DNA of 64,000 nucleotides, from positions 1 to 64,000 of the forward strand of contig JAEWSC010000063.1 in the NCBI GenBank assembly GCA_023398575.1, read 5' to 3'. Shown here one piece after another: positions 50,041 to 57,955 of the stretch. The notes beneath the pieces are model-generated. The model ran no database searches, had not been told where the DNA came from, and saw only the letters and a program-made list of their open reading frames with translations. Source of the DNA: Bacillota bacterium. GTDB lineage: Bacteria > Bacillota > Clostridia > Christensenellales > Aristaeellaceae. Position numbers and translations under genes: made by a program. Position 1 is the stretch's first letter. Every line of letters starts with the position of its first letter.

Positions 50041-50871
50041 ATGCTTGCAGACCTGCATATGCATACCAGCTTTTCGGACGGGGCGCAATCGCCTGCGGAG
50101 GTGATTAAGGCTGCTGTGCAAAAGGGGCTCGACCTGATTTCTGTATGCGATCATGATACCATTGCGGCTTATGACAGCCTGCGTCCCCTTTGCCAGAAAG
50201 CCGCGCTGAGCCTTATACAAGGGGTGGAGCTGGATGTGTACTGGCGTGGCAAGACGCTGCATGTACTGGGCTATGCCTTTGACCCCACAGATGTCGAAAT
50301 GACAGAAATGATGCATAGCACCCGCCGGGAGCTAATGGAGGTTAGCGTGCAGATGGTGAAAAAGATGCTGCCCGACTACCCGGCCCTGAGTATGGAAGAT
50401 TATGAGCAGTTCACCTATCCGCCCGGTGAGGGCGGATGGAAGGGGCTGCATTATTTGAGAGCTAGAGGACTTACGCGTGAATTGATGGAAGGTTTTTTCT
50501 TTCATCAAAAGTATGGGGGCTTTATACCTGATTATTATGATATAGACAGGGCTTGCTCCATTATCCGAAATGCGGGCGGCGTTCCGGTGTTGGCGCATCC
50601 CGGCTGCTGGTGGCCCGATATGCCGGCGGATTTTGAAGATATTCTAAACGATTTGAAAAGCCTTGGGATTGGGGGCATCGAGTGCCATTATCCCGAGCAT
50701 ACGCAATCTCTTACGCAGTTTTGTGTGGATTATTGCCGCACCCATGATCTGCGCATTACCTGCGGCGGCGATGGCCATGGGGGATTCAATAATTTTCCCG
50801 GCGGCGTTGTTCATGATATCGGCATCATGCAGGTGGATATGAGCGAGCTGGATCTGAAGGGGATCATCTAG
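50041..50871 (+). CDS. PHP domain phosphoesterase
   Basis: 276 residues. Metal ligands appear in order: DLHMHTSFSDG (H6, H8), VCDHDT, GVELDVY, a His/Gly-rich PVLAHPG, and GGDGHGG near the C-terminus, typical of stand-alone PHP proteins that hydrolyse AMP-type, oligoribonucleotide or other phosphoesters (YciV/RnaseAM class or histidinol-phosphatase-like). ATG at 50041 follows GGGGGAG. Monocistronic: own promoter and a strong terminator. Confidence 0.88.
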   Translation: MLADLHMHTSFSDGAQSPAEVIKAAVQKGLDLISVCDHDTIAAYDSLRPLCQKAALSLIQGVELDVYWRGKTLHVLGYAFDPTDVEMTEMMHSTRRELMEVSVQMVKKMLPDYPALSMEDYEQFTYPPGEGGWKGLHYLRARGLTRELMEGFFFHQKYGGFIPDYYDIDRACSIIRNAGGVPVLAHPGCWWPDMPADFEDILNDLKSLGIGGIECHYPEHTQSLTQFCVDYCRTHDLRITCGGDGHGGFNNFPGGVVHDIGIMQVDMSELDLKGII

Positions 50872-50885
50872 ATGACACAGACAAA

Positions 50886-50925
50886 AGCCAAGGCGCTGCC
50901 GCTTTTTTACGGCAGCGCCTTGGCT
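50886..50925. terminator. terminator between convergent PHP and ABC ATPase genes
   Basis: AGCCAAGGCGCTGCCG / CGGCAGCGCCTTGGCT hairpin with a T-rich loop, 15 bp after the PHP stop; usable from both sides. Confidence 0.85.
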
Positions 50926-50944
50926 ATATTGATCTTTACGTATA

Positions 50945-51697
50945 CTAAATGCTGTATTCCTGTCCCGGTAAAATTCTTCTTAAAAACTGCCGGGTACGCT
51001 CTTCCTTAGGCGCCCGAAAGAAATCCTTGGGGGAGCCTTCCTCCACAATGACGCCGCTGTCCATGAAAACGATGTGACTGGCGACTTCTTGGGCAAAGGA
51101 CATTTCATGGGTGACCACCACCATGGTGGTGCCCTCGTTGGCCAGCCGCTTCATAACCCCCAGCACCTCGCCAATTAGCTCCGGGTCCAGGGCGGAGGTG
51201 GGTTCATCAAAGAGAATCACATCGGGATTTACCGCAATGGCCCGGGCAATGCCCACGCGCTGCTGCTGCCCGCCGGATAATTTTGAAGGATAATAGTCAT
51301 ACCGGTCGGTAAGACCTACCTTGTCCAGCGCCTGCTTGGCGATGCGCAGGGCGTCGGCCTTTGGCACTTTGCGCGCGGTAATCAGGCCTTCTGTTACGTT
51401 TTCCAGAGCCGTCTTATTATTGAACAGGTTATAGTTTTGAAACACGAAGGCCGTGCGCTTGCGGATTTTAGCAATGTCAGTGCCGGTGGCGTTGGTTACG
51501 TTCACCTTTAGGTCGTCGAATAGTATTTCGCCCTTATCCGCGTGCTCCAAAAAGTTGACGCAGCGCAAAAGTGTTGTTTTTCCTGACCCACTGGGGCCTA
51601 ATATGACCACAACGTCCCCTTTTTCCACCTTGATGGTGACGCCGTTTAGCACCTGATGGGCACCAAATGCCTTGTGGATATCCTGAATTATCAGCAT
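50945..51697 (-). CDS. polar amino-acid ABC transporter ATP-binding protein
   Basis: 250 residues. Walker [10 protein letters not shown] at 34-42, Q-loop FVFQNYNLF, signature LSGGQQQR at 140-147, Walker [13 protein letters not shown] at about 160-171, and the switch His in VVTHE. Belongs to the GlnQ/TcyN group that energises uptake of polar amino acids including glutamine, arginine and cystine. Last gene of the leader-peptide operon, 16 bp after the second permease. Substrate is inferred from the neighbours (see findings). Confidence 0.95.
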   Translation of the reverse strand: MLIIQDIHKAFGAHQVLNGVTIKVEKGDVVVILGPSGSGKTTLLRCVNFLEHADKGEILFDDLKVNVTNATGTDIAKIRKRTAFVFQNYNLFNNKTALENVTEGLITARKVPKADALRIAKQALDKVGLTDRYDYYPSKLSGGQQQRVGIARAIAVNPDVILFDEPTSALDPELIGEVLGVMKRLANEGTTMVVVTHEMSFAQEVASHIVFMDSGVIVEEGSPKDFFRAPKEERTRQFLRRILPGQEYSI

Positions 51698-51713
51698 GGG
51701 ACCGTTTCCTCCT

Positions 51714-52424
51714 TCAGGCCCGCTTTAGGGATTTATATGCGCCAAAGCGCTTTTCCGCCAGGTGGAAAAGAAGCTGCGTGATGGAGCAGACTAGAACATA
51801 AATTAGGAAGATGTCGATATACGATTCGATATAATTGTAGCCGTAGGCGGCCTCCACCTTGGCGATGGCGGTGATATCTTTAACAGTCATCAAAAAGGCC
51901 AGGGAAGTGCTCTTGATCAATTGAATGGTCACGTTGCACAGGTTGGGCAGCGCGGCCACCAGTGCCTGGGGCAAAATGATGCGGACATATGCCTGTGCGC
52001 GGCTAAGCCCGATCGACAGCGCCCCCTCCATCTGCCCGCGGTCCACCGTTAAAAGCGCCGAGCGGCAAAGCTCCGACAGTTCTGCTGTGGCGTTGATGGA
52101 GAATACGATACAGGCATACAAGATGGGGTTAATATCAAATACGTTGATGGGAAGCCCCAGGCGCTTGACAACAATGTTAAGCATGCTGGGGAAGAGGCTG
52201 TACACCATCAATATCTGCAAAAGCACGGGTGTGCCGCGTATGAAGGAGACGTAAAACGTAACCAGCTGTTTTACAATGCGCACGTTGTATATCTTGGACA
52301 GGGCCATAAAAAAGCCCAGGGGAAGCCCCACCAGCAAGGCGACCGCCGTAATGAAAAGCGTAGTAGGTATGCCCGTGAGCGCCAGGAAAAAGGTGTTGAT
52401 CATGTAGCCGACGTTCAGTTCCAT
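51714..52424 (-). CDS. amino-acid ABC transporter permease (HisM/TcyM type), second copy
   Basis: 236 residues, about five membrane segments, with the permease loop [30 protein letters not shown] (the EAA-type coupling motif). N-terminal [21 protein letters not shown] and [15 protein letters not shown] are typical of the polar amino-acid family. Partners the other permease 8 bp upstream to form a heterodimeric channel with the ATPase that follows. Confidence 0.94.
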   Translation of the reverse strand: MELNVGYMINTFFLALTGIPTTLFITAVALLVGLPLGFFMALSKIYNVRIVKQLVTFYVSFIRGTPVLLQILMVYSLFPSMLNIVVKRLGLPINVFDINPILYACIVFSINATAELSELCRSALLTVDRGQMEGALSIGLSRAQAYVRIILPQALVAALPNLCNVTIQLIKSTSLAFLMTVKDITAIAKVEAAYGYNYIESYIDIFLIYVLVCSITQLLFHLAEKRFGAYKSLKRA

Positions 52425-52432
52425 ACTTCCTC

Positions 52433-53137
52433 CTATGCCGCCAGGCTTCTTTGGCCGCGGGAGAACCTGCGTTCCAAGAGGCCGAAGATCCGCTGGAACA
52501 ATAGCGTAAGCGTCCAGTAGATGACAGCTAGGGCGATGTACGTTTCAATGGCGTGGGCGCCATAATTGCGGGATATGATCAGCGTGCCCTGACCCATGAC
52601 ATCAACCAGCCCGATGGTATAGGCCAGGGAGCCTTCCTTCATGAGTGTGATCAGCGAATTGCCGAAGTTGGGCAGCGCGAACACGACGGCTTGGGGCAGC
52701 GTGATACGGAAAAAGCATTGCGTTTCACTAAGGCCGATGCTCAGTGCGGCCTCGCGCTGGCCTTTATCCACTGCCAGGTACGCCGAGCGCATGATCTCAG
52801 ACATAGAGGCAGCAAACAAAAGGGTGAAGGTGATGAGTACAAAAATGCCTTTATAAATGAAATTGATATTGACGTTAAACAGCGCCATGACAAGCTCCGG
52901 CAGGCCGTAATATACGATAAAGAGCAGTACCACAGAGGGCGTGCAGCGCATGGCGCCGGTATAGCCATTGGCCAGCGTGCGCAGCACGCGGCGGGCGGAA
53001 AGCTTGGCCCTGGCCAGGAAAAAGCCCAGCAGGCCGCCCAGCAGGACTGTGCCCAGCATCAAAAGCAGTGTGACGGACAAATAAGGCAGCAAAAGGGGCA
53101 GCACCTGAATGATATAGGATGGATCAAATGGCCTCAT
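52433..53137 (-). CDS. amino-acid ABC transporter permease, first copy
   Basis: 234 residues from ATG with start base 53137 (GAGGAC ahead); a longer upstream frame enters repeat R3 and is rejected. Membrane segments match the HisM-type fold (LLPYLSVTLLLMLGTVLLGGLLGFF, MRCTPSVVLLFIVYYGLPELV) and the coupling loop QREAALSIGLSETQCFFRITLPQAVVFALPNF. Homologous to the second permease but clearly diverged. It follows SBP copy 1, from which it is separated by the R3 element. Confidence 0.94.
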   Translation of the reverse strand: MRPFDPSYIIQVLPLLLPYLSVTLLLMLGTVLLGGLLGFFLARAKLSARRVLRTLANGYTGAMRCTPSVVLLFIVYYGLPELVMALFNVNINFIYKGIFVLITFTLLFAASMSEIMRSAYLAVDKGQREAALSIGLSETQCFFRITLPQAVVFALPNFGNSLITLMKEGSLAYTIGLVDVMGQGTLIISRNYGAHAIETYIALAVIYWTLTLLFQRIFGLLERRFSRGQRSLAA

Positions 53138-53161
53138 ATGGCGTCCTCGATATAAATGCGT

Positions 53162-53405
53162 GGGCTGTCGTGCTGACGGTAAATTGTGTGTTTCATTCGA
53201 AAAGATGGATTTCGCATCATTGGACGCGACCAAAGGGCTATCCGATCAACTGGCTTAATCGTCGCATTACTCGCTGCTGCTCGTACTGCTCGTTTCGCCA
53301 GCCTCCTTCGCCTCACTTCATCCGCCACAGGCGGCGCTTCGGCTGCGGAGCTCTTTGGAAACTCCTTTTGAATAGCCATACAATTATGCGACTGCACGAC
53401 AGCCC
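53162..53405. repeat. R3 inverted-repeat element inside the ABC operon
   Basis: About 244 bp ending in perfect 12-bp terminal inverted repeats GGGCTGTCGTGC / GCACGACAGCCC, with imperfect extension into the element. The interior shares a GCGAAGGAGGCTGGCGAAAC-like block (in reverse) with the composite at 45224-45336. MITE-like, no coding content. It sits between the first solute-binding gene and the permease genes, filling the gap, so the operon transcript must pass through it. Confidence 0.7.
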
Positions 53406-53411
53406 TGCGCT

Positions 53412-54239
53412 TTATTTTTGAATGTACTGGAAGATATCCTCGCCAAAGAACGTTTGGGAAAGCTCCGCAATCTTGCCGCTGGTGGTCAGCTCCGTGATGG
53501 CGCCGTCATAGGCGTCAGCCAGCGCTTGATCGTTCTTGGAAAACAGCGGCCAGGTGGGGATGGCCTTATAGGGTACGTAGGCAAGCTGATTCGCCAGGTT
53601 GTGGTATGGCCCGTCTTCCTTGAGCACATTGTTCTGGAAGGATAGTTTGATATCAAAGAAGGCGTCATACCGGCCTTCCAGCACCCAGGCGTAGGCATCG
53701 GTGATAGTGAATACCTCCGACGGCTGCAAAAGTATGGGCTTTTCTGCATGGGCGGCGTTGTATTCTTCTACTACAGCATATTGGGCGCTTTGCGGGGGAA
53801 TGGGCACCAGCTTTCCGCTGAAGGCGGCAAAGCTGTCTATGTCCGTGATTTCAGAAGCTGTTTCTGCCCGTATCGCCAGGCCAATGATGCTGGCGGCGAT
53901 GTAGTTTTTGGGGAAAATGAACTTTTCGGCCCGTTCCTTGGTATACCATGCGCCTTTGATGCCGATGTTGTACTTTCCCGACTCGACACCGATGAGCAAA
54001 TCGTCATCGGTGGTGGATACAAATTCAAACTGATATTGGGGCAATAATTCATCCACGGCCTTTAATACCTGCACCTCAAAGCCGTCGGATTCGCCCTTTT
54101 CATTTACAAAGTCATAAGGCACATAGGTTTGTGTGTGCGCAACATAAACGGTTGCGGGGGCATCTGCCTGGGCGCTTACTAGAGATAAGGTGAATACGAG
54201 CGCTAAAGCCAGGAAAGCAAGCATTTTCATCCTTTTCAT
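53412..54239 (-). CDS. amino-acid solute-binding protein, copy 1
   Basis: 275 residues from ATG (start base 54239; AAGGGG ahead). Signal peptide (FLALALVFTLSLVSAQA) with no lipobox cysteine, then a periplasmic-binding-protein type 2 fold: YVPYDFVNEKGESDGFEVQVLKAVDELLP, GVESGKYNIGIKGAWYTKERAEKF, GKLVPIPP, EVFTITDAYAWVLEGRYDAFF. Feeds a polar amino acid such as cystine, glutamine or arginine to the ABC transporter encoded downstream. Shares roughly three quarters of its sequence with copy 2. Lack of a lipid anchor is unusual for a monoderm solute-binding protein. Confidence 0.93.
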   Translation of the reverse strand: MKRMKMLAFLALALVFTLSLVSAQADAPATVYVAHTQTYVPYDFVNEKGESDGFEVQVLKAVDELLPQYQFEFVSTTDDDLLIGVESGKYNIGIKGAWYTKERAEKFIFPKNYIAASIIGLAIRAETASEITDIDSFAAFSGKLVPIPPQSAQYAVVEEYNAAHAEKPILLQPSEVFTITDAYAWVLEGRYDAFFDIKLSFQNNVLKEDGPYHNLANQLAYVPYKAIPTWPLFSKNDQALADAYDGAITELTTSGKIAELSQTFFGEDIFQYIQK

Positions 54240-54340
54240 GCGAATAATCCCCTTTTCATATTTTACCGGAGGTTTGAAGGCAATGTACCATATAAGGATG
54301 CGTGTTCCATGGGCGGGGAGATGGAACGGCTGCGCCATAA

Positions 54341-55168
54341 TTACTTCTGTATATATTTAAAAATATCCTCTCCAAAGTACTGCTGGGAAAGCTCTGCAAT
54401 CTTACCGCTGGCTGTAAGCTGCTCAATAGCGCCATCATAAGCATCGGCCAGTTCCTGATTTCCTAGATTGAACAGCGGCCAGGTAGGAATGGCTTTGTAG
54501 GGTACGTAGGAAAGCTTGTCGGCGAGGTCGTGATAGGGGGCGCCATCCTTTTGCACGTTGTTAAAGAAGGACAGTTTGATATCAAAGAAGGCGTCGTACC
54601 GGCCTTCCAGCACCCAGGTATAGGCGTCGGCAATGTTAAAGGACTCGGAGGCCGTCAAGGCCACCTGCTTGTCGGGATGGCTCTTGTTATAGTCATCCAC
54701 GATGGCCCATTGGGCGTTTTGGGGTGCAATAGGCACCAGCTTGCCGCTAAAGGCTGCAAAGCTCTCCATATCCTTGATCTGTTCGGCGTTTTCTGAGCGG
54801 AAGGCCAGACCGATGATGCTGGCTGCAATATAATTCTTGGGGAAAATGTACTTTTTGGCCCGCTCCTGCGTAAACCACGCACCCTTGGTGCCCAGGTTGT
54901 ACTTGCCCGATTCGATACCAATGAGCAGATCGTCATCTGTGGTGGGCACAAATTCGAACTGGTACTGGGGCAATAGTTCATCCACAGCCTTTAGGACCTG
55001 CACCTCAAAGCCATCGGATTCGCCTTTTTCGTTTACAAAATCATAGGGCACATAGGTTTGAGTATGGGCGGCATATACGGTCTTTACGGTTTGGGCACTG
55101 GCCCCGGCAAGGACGATAGACATAGCAAGAACGAGGAAAAGGACATAGAATTTTTGAACAGCCTTCAT
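54341..55168 (-). CDS. amino-acid solute-binding protein, copy 2
   Basis: 275 residues, same length as copy 1, start base 55168 after GAAGGAGAT. Signal peptide (LFLVLAMSIVLAGASA-Q), again no Cys after it. Identical blocks include HTQTYVPYDFVNEKGESDG and FPKNYIAASIIG; differences cluster in the mid region (SENAEQIKDMESFAA, DDYNKSHPDKQVALTASESF). A tandem duplicate of copy 1, preceding it in the operon and just after the UroD-like gene, so the pair may recognise related ligands. Confidence 0.93.
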   Translation of the reverse strand: MKAVQKFYVLFLVLAMSIVLAGASAQTVKTVYAAHTQTYVPYDFVNEKGESDGFEVQVLKAVDELLPQYQFEFVPTTDDDLLIGIESGKYNLGTKGAWFTQERAKKYIFPKNYIAASIIGLAFRSENAEQIKDMESFAAFSGKLVPIAPQNAQWAIVDDYNKSHPDKQVALTASESFNIADAYTWVLEGRYDAFFDIKLSFFNNVQKDGAPYHDLADKLSYVPYKAIPTWPLFNLGNQELADAYDGAIEQLTASGKIAELSQQYFGEDIFKYIQK

Positions 55169-55207
55169 ATCAATATCTCCTTCAATCAATGCAATGGTTG
55201 ATGCTCG

Positions 55208-56221
55208 TTATCTGCTGGCCGAAAATTCAGCAGCTATGTCTCGAACCCAGGCAAGACGGTTCAAATCAATATCGGGGGGGATGGTGCAATCGGCGCCAAG
55301 GATCACGCCGGCCGTTCCGGCATCCTCCAGCAGTTCCTTTGTATACTGCTCGATATCGCCTTTGCTGCCCGAGTACAGCAACGACTGCTTGGTATTGCCA
55401 AAGCCGCCGATAACCGTGCGGCCGCCAAATAGCCTTTTGCCTTCTTTCAGGCTGACGCCTTCCACAGTCACGGCCCAGTTGATGGCCTTGACATCGTAGT
55501 CAGCATACAAGGAAAGATCGTTCCGGCTGCCCTCATAGCCGCAGATGTGCAGAATGTTGTATGCACTGTTTTCATGTGCGGCAGTCAGTACCTTTTTCTC
55601 GCTGGGGGTTACGGCGCGGCGGTAGATTTCCTTTGAAATGCGATTATCCTGCACGTTTTTAACGCTAAGGTAAATGCCTGTAGAGCTGCCCTCCGTTATG
55701 ACTGCTCGGGCTAGATCCGATAAATCCTCGGCAATTACGTTCAGGGCATGCCGGACCGCCGCTTCATCCTCAAGTAAAAAGTTGGCCAGTATCTTATCTC
55801 CGTCGCTGCCAGTGCCGCCCACCAAAAAGCGGAAGTAGGTTGCCGGGGAAAATACATTGTAGAAGGTGGCGACTTCATCGCCGAAGGCTGCGTTTAACCG
55901 GCCGGCCAGTTCTGCCTGTTCCCTGATCCAGGGATGATCCGCCCCGAGTGGACTTGTCGCAAACAAATCGCCGGCAGATTTTGCTCTTGCAATGACAGTG
56001 TTGGGATAACCAAAATACCCGTCGCTCATAAGCTTGACAAAATCGGGCTGGAATGTGTTGTAAAATTCTACATGCCCGTTTATGTTTGTATCAATGATAG
56101 CCGGGTTTGTAAGACCGCCGCTCATTTCGCTTTCGTTGGCGAAATGAAACCAGAAACCAACCGGTACCCTTTCTACGGGCTTTGCATCAAAGGCATCCAG
56201 TACAAGCTGCTTTTTTGACAT
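55208..56221 (-). CDS. uroporphyrinogen decarboxylase-family (MtaA-like) methyltransferase candidate
   Basis: 337 residues of the UroD superfamily (MSKKQLVLDAFDAKPVERVPVGFWFHF, then a TIM barrel). It has H225-x-C227 (ILHICGYE) and C312 (GADCTIPP), the His-x-Cys...Cys arrangement that in MtaA/MtbA methylcobamide:thiol methyltransferases binds the zinc that activates a thiol; porphyrin-decarboxylating UroD proteins lack it. So it is more likely a methyl transfer or demethylation enzyme acting on a thiol or methylated compound than a heme enzyme. First full gene of the operon that carries the ABC transporter. Start base 56221 after AGGAG. Its specific substrate is unknown. Confidence 0.85.
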   Translation of the reverse strand: MSKKQLVLDAFDAKPVERVPVGFWFHFANESEMSGGLTNPAIIDTNINGHVEFYNTFQPDFVKLMSDGYFGYPNTVIARAKSAGDLFATSPLGADHPWIREQAELAGRLNAAFGDEVATFYNVFSPATYFRFLVGGTGSDGDKILANFLLEDEAAVRHALNVIAEDLSDLARAVITEGSSTGIYLSVKNVQDNRISKEIYRRAVTPSEKKVLTAAHENSAYNILHICGYEGSRNDLSLYADYDVKAINWAVTVEGVSLKEGKRLFGGRTVIGGFGNTKQSLLYSGSKGDIEQYTKELLEDAGTAGVILGADCTIPPDIDLNRLAWVRDIAAEFSASR

Positions 56222-56237
56222 GTTCTTCTCCTGTTTG

Positions 56238-56303
56238 TTATTTCAGATTTGGCAGCAGAAGCTTTTCGTTTGCTCGGCGGCTTTCCATGCGCGGCCGGGT
56301 CAT
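56238..56303 (-). CDS. possible second small ORF in the operon leader
   Basis: 22-codon frame (21 residues, starting MTRPRMESRR) opening one base after the first leader's stop codon and ending just ahead of the UroD-like gene. It has no clear Shine-Dalgarno of its own; translation, if any, would depend on ribosomes finishing the first leader. It lies inside the hairpin that overlaps the leader stop. Low confidence that it is a real peptide. Confidence 0.3.
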   Translation of the reverse strand: MTRPRMESRRANEKLLLPNLK

Positions 56304-56304
56304 G

Positions 56305-56346
56305 TCAAGCCGCCCTGGGACATCGACGCCTTTGACGATTGATCAT
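56305..56346 (-). CDS. 13-residue leader peptide, Cys/Arg-containing
   Basis: MINRQRRRCPRAA, start base 56346, with GGAGG 6 nt ahead (an ideal ribosome site) and a strong promoter upstream, about 45 nt from the predicted transcript start. Five of thirteen residues are Arg and one is Cys. The codons just before its stop form the left arm of GGCGGCTT/AAGCCGCC (loop about 22 nt), so a ribosome paused at the Cys/Arg codons would prevent that stem. The following genes are a zinc-thiol methyltransferase candidate and a polar amino-acid transporter. The layout is that of an amino-acid-responsive leader; cysteine or arginine are the candidate signals. Confidence 0.65.
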   Translation of the reverse strand: MINRQRRRCPRAA

Positions 56347-56397
56347 ACTACGCCTCCATAAAACATTTAAAACCTACATGAATAATAGGTTATTGGA

Positions 56398-56426
56398 AGT
56401 ATATGCGGGATGGAGGCGTTTGTCAA
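56398..56426 (-). promoter_or_regulatory. strong sigma-A promoter of the leader-UroD-ABC operon
   Basis: Minus strand TTGACA (56426-56421), 17 bp, TATACT (56403-56398). Just downstream is an inverted repeat AACCTA/TAGGTT in the 5' leader. Confidence 0.8.
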
Positions 56427-56626
56427 CTGGCTATTTTAGATTTTTTGTGATTTGGTTGCATGCCGGATAAATAAAGAGAAGTGGGTTGTGGAATGTAAAC
56501 AAAAAAGACTGCATTCGCGGCCCTATGGAAACTGCTTAATTGGTTTTATATTCGCGTGCTTTGTCCATGATATATGAGCGTGCATGTTTCATTGTTTGTG
56601 TTGCATAAGTGAAGCAGATACAGTAC

Positions 56627-56657
56627 AATTTATACTGGTGAATTGTCGGTATAAATT
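56627..56657 (+). promoter_or_regulatory. perfect inverted repeat upstream of the MFS gene
   Basis: AATTTATAC (56627-56635) and GTATAAATT (56649-56657), 9-bp perfect arms with a 13-bp spacer, 22 bp centre to centre (two helical turns), 60 bp before the MFS start. Looks like a regulator binding site; the regulator is not encoded nearby. The remainder of the 370-bp divergent region shows no gene. Confidence 0.6.
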
Positions 56658-56716
56658 ATATAAGCGTTTTGCTATTATATACCGCATATCGCCAATGCAT
56701 TTAACAGGAGATGTAT

Positions 56717-57946
56717 ATGCAGAACTGGAAAAAGACAGTTACCTGGTTTTTGGCGGGACAGGTGGTTTCCCTTTTTGGCTCCTCTCTTGTACAATACGCG
56801 CTGATGTGGAACGTAACGCTGCGTTCCCAATCCGGCTCCATGATGACCATTGCCATTCTTTGCGGCTTTTTGCCGATGTTCTTTTTGGCTCCGTTTGCCG
56901 GCGTCTGGGCGGACCGGTTTCCCCGCAAGCGGCTGATGGTTTTGGCCGACGGGGGCATTGCGCTGTCTACGCTTATACTGGCCATATTGGTTTTTATGGG
57001 TCACAATGAGCTGTGGGTGATTTTTGTATTCATGGCTGTTCGGGCCCTTGGACAGGCAGTGCATAGCCCGGCGATTAGCGCCGTACTGCCGCAGATTGTG
57101 CCCACAGAGGAGTTGACCAAAATTACCGGAATCAACAGCAGCATACAGGCCGCTGTCATGCTTGTATCGCCCATGGTTAGCGGCGCATTGCTGACCTTTA
57201 CAAGCTTGCAGGTTATTTTGCTGATCGACGTGGTTACGGCGGCATTGGCCATTGCCATTTTGCTGCTTTATATTCCCATACCCATTCACCATAAGGCATT
57301 GGAAGCGCAAAAAACCAGCTACTTCAACGATATGAAGGATGGCTTTCGCTATATCGCCGGCCACCGGTTTATCAAATTCTTTTTCCTGTACTGCCTGTCG
57401 TTTATGCTGATGGCCGCACCGGTAGCCTTTTTGACGCCGTTGCAGGTGACACGCAGCTTTGGCGAGGAGTACTGGCGCCTGACAGCCATCGAGGTCGCCT
57501 TTTCCCTGGGCATGATGATCGGCGGCGCTTTGATTGCCGCAAAGGGCGGGTTCAAAAACCGCATGCATACCATGGCTGCTGCAACGTTGGCCATCGGCCT
57601 GTGTACGGCTGCGCTGGGGCTTGTATCCAGCTTTTATGTATATTTGTTCTTTATGCTTCTGGCAGGCTTTACCATGCCCTGCTTTAACACACCCTCTTCT
57701 GTTATTTTGCAGGAGAAGGTGGAGGGGGATTACCTGGGCCGCATCTTCAGCGTGATGGGCATGATTGGCAGCGTCGGCATGCCGGCCAGCATGCTGGTGT
57801 TCGGGCCGCTGGCGGATACTGTGCCAATTGAAACGCTATTGATCATCACCGGCGTTGCCATCATGGTCATTGCTGTAGTGTCGCTGATGAGCAAAACGCT
57901 GTTGGAGGCGGGAAAGCCCTTGCCCAAACCGGAGCAGGCCGCATAG
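56717..57946 (+). CDS. MFS transporter (drug/macrolide-efflux type)
   Basis: 409 residues, 12 predicted membrane segments. The MFS motif A-like loop GVWADRFPRKRLMVLADGG lies between helices 2 and 3, and the QAVHSPAISAVLPQIVPTEELTKITGINSSIQ loop is typical of MFS_3/MefA-type exporters. ATG at 56717 has AGGAG 6 nt ahead; an earlier ATG at 56711 adjoins it. Divergent from the leader operon and convergent (9 bp apart) with the PatB-like gene. Could export a metabolite of the sulfur island or a drug; not determined. Confidence 0.9.
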   Translation: MQNWKKTVTWFLAGQVVSLFGSSLVQYALMWNVTLRSQSGSMMTIAILCGFLPMFFLAPFAGVWADRFPRKRLMVLADGGIALSTLILAILVFMGHNELWVIFVFMAVRALGQAVHSPAISAVLPQIVPTEELTKITGINSSIQAAVMLVSPMVSGALLTFTSLQVILLIDVVTAALAIAILLLYIPIPIHHKALEAQKTSYFNDMKDGFRYIAGHRFIKFFFLYCLSFMLMAAPVAFLTPLQVTRSFGEEYWRLTAIEVAFSLGMMIGGALIAAKGGFKNRMHTMAAATLAIGLCTAALGLVSSFYVYLFFMLLAGFTMPCFNTPSSVILQEKVEGDYLGRIFSVMGMIGSVGMPASMLVFGPLADTVPIETLLIITGVAIMVIAVVSLMSKTLLEAGKPLPKPEQAA

Positions 57947-57955
57947 GAATTTGAA

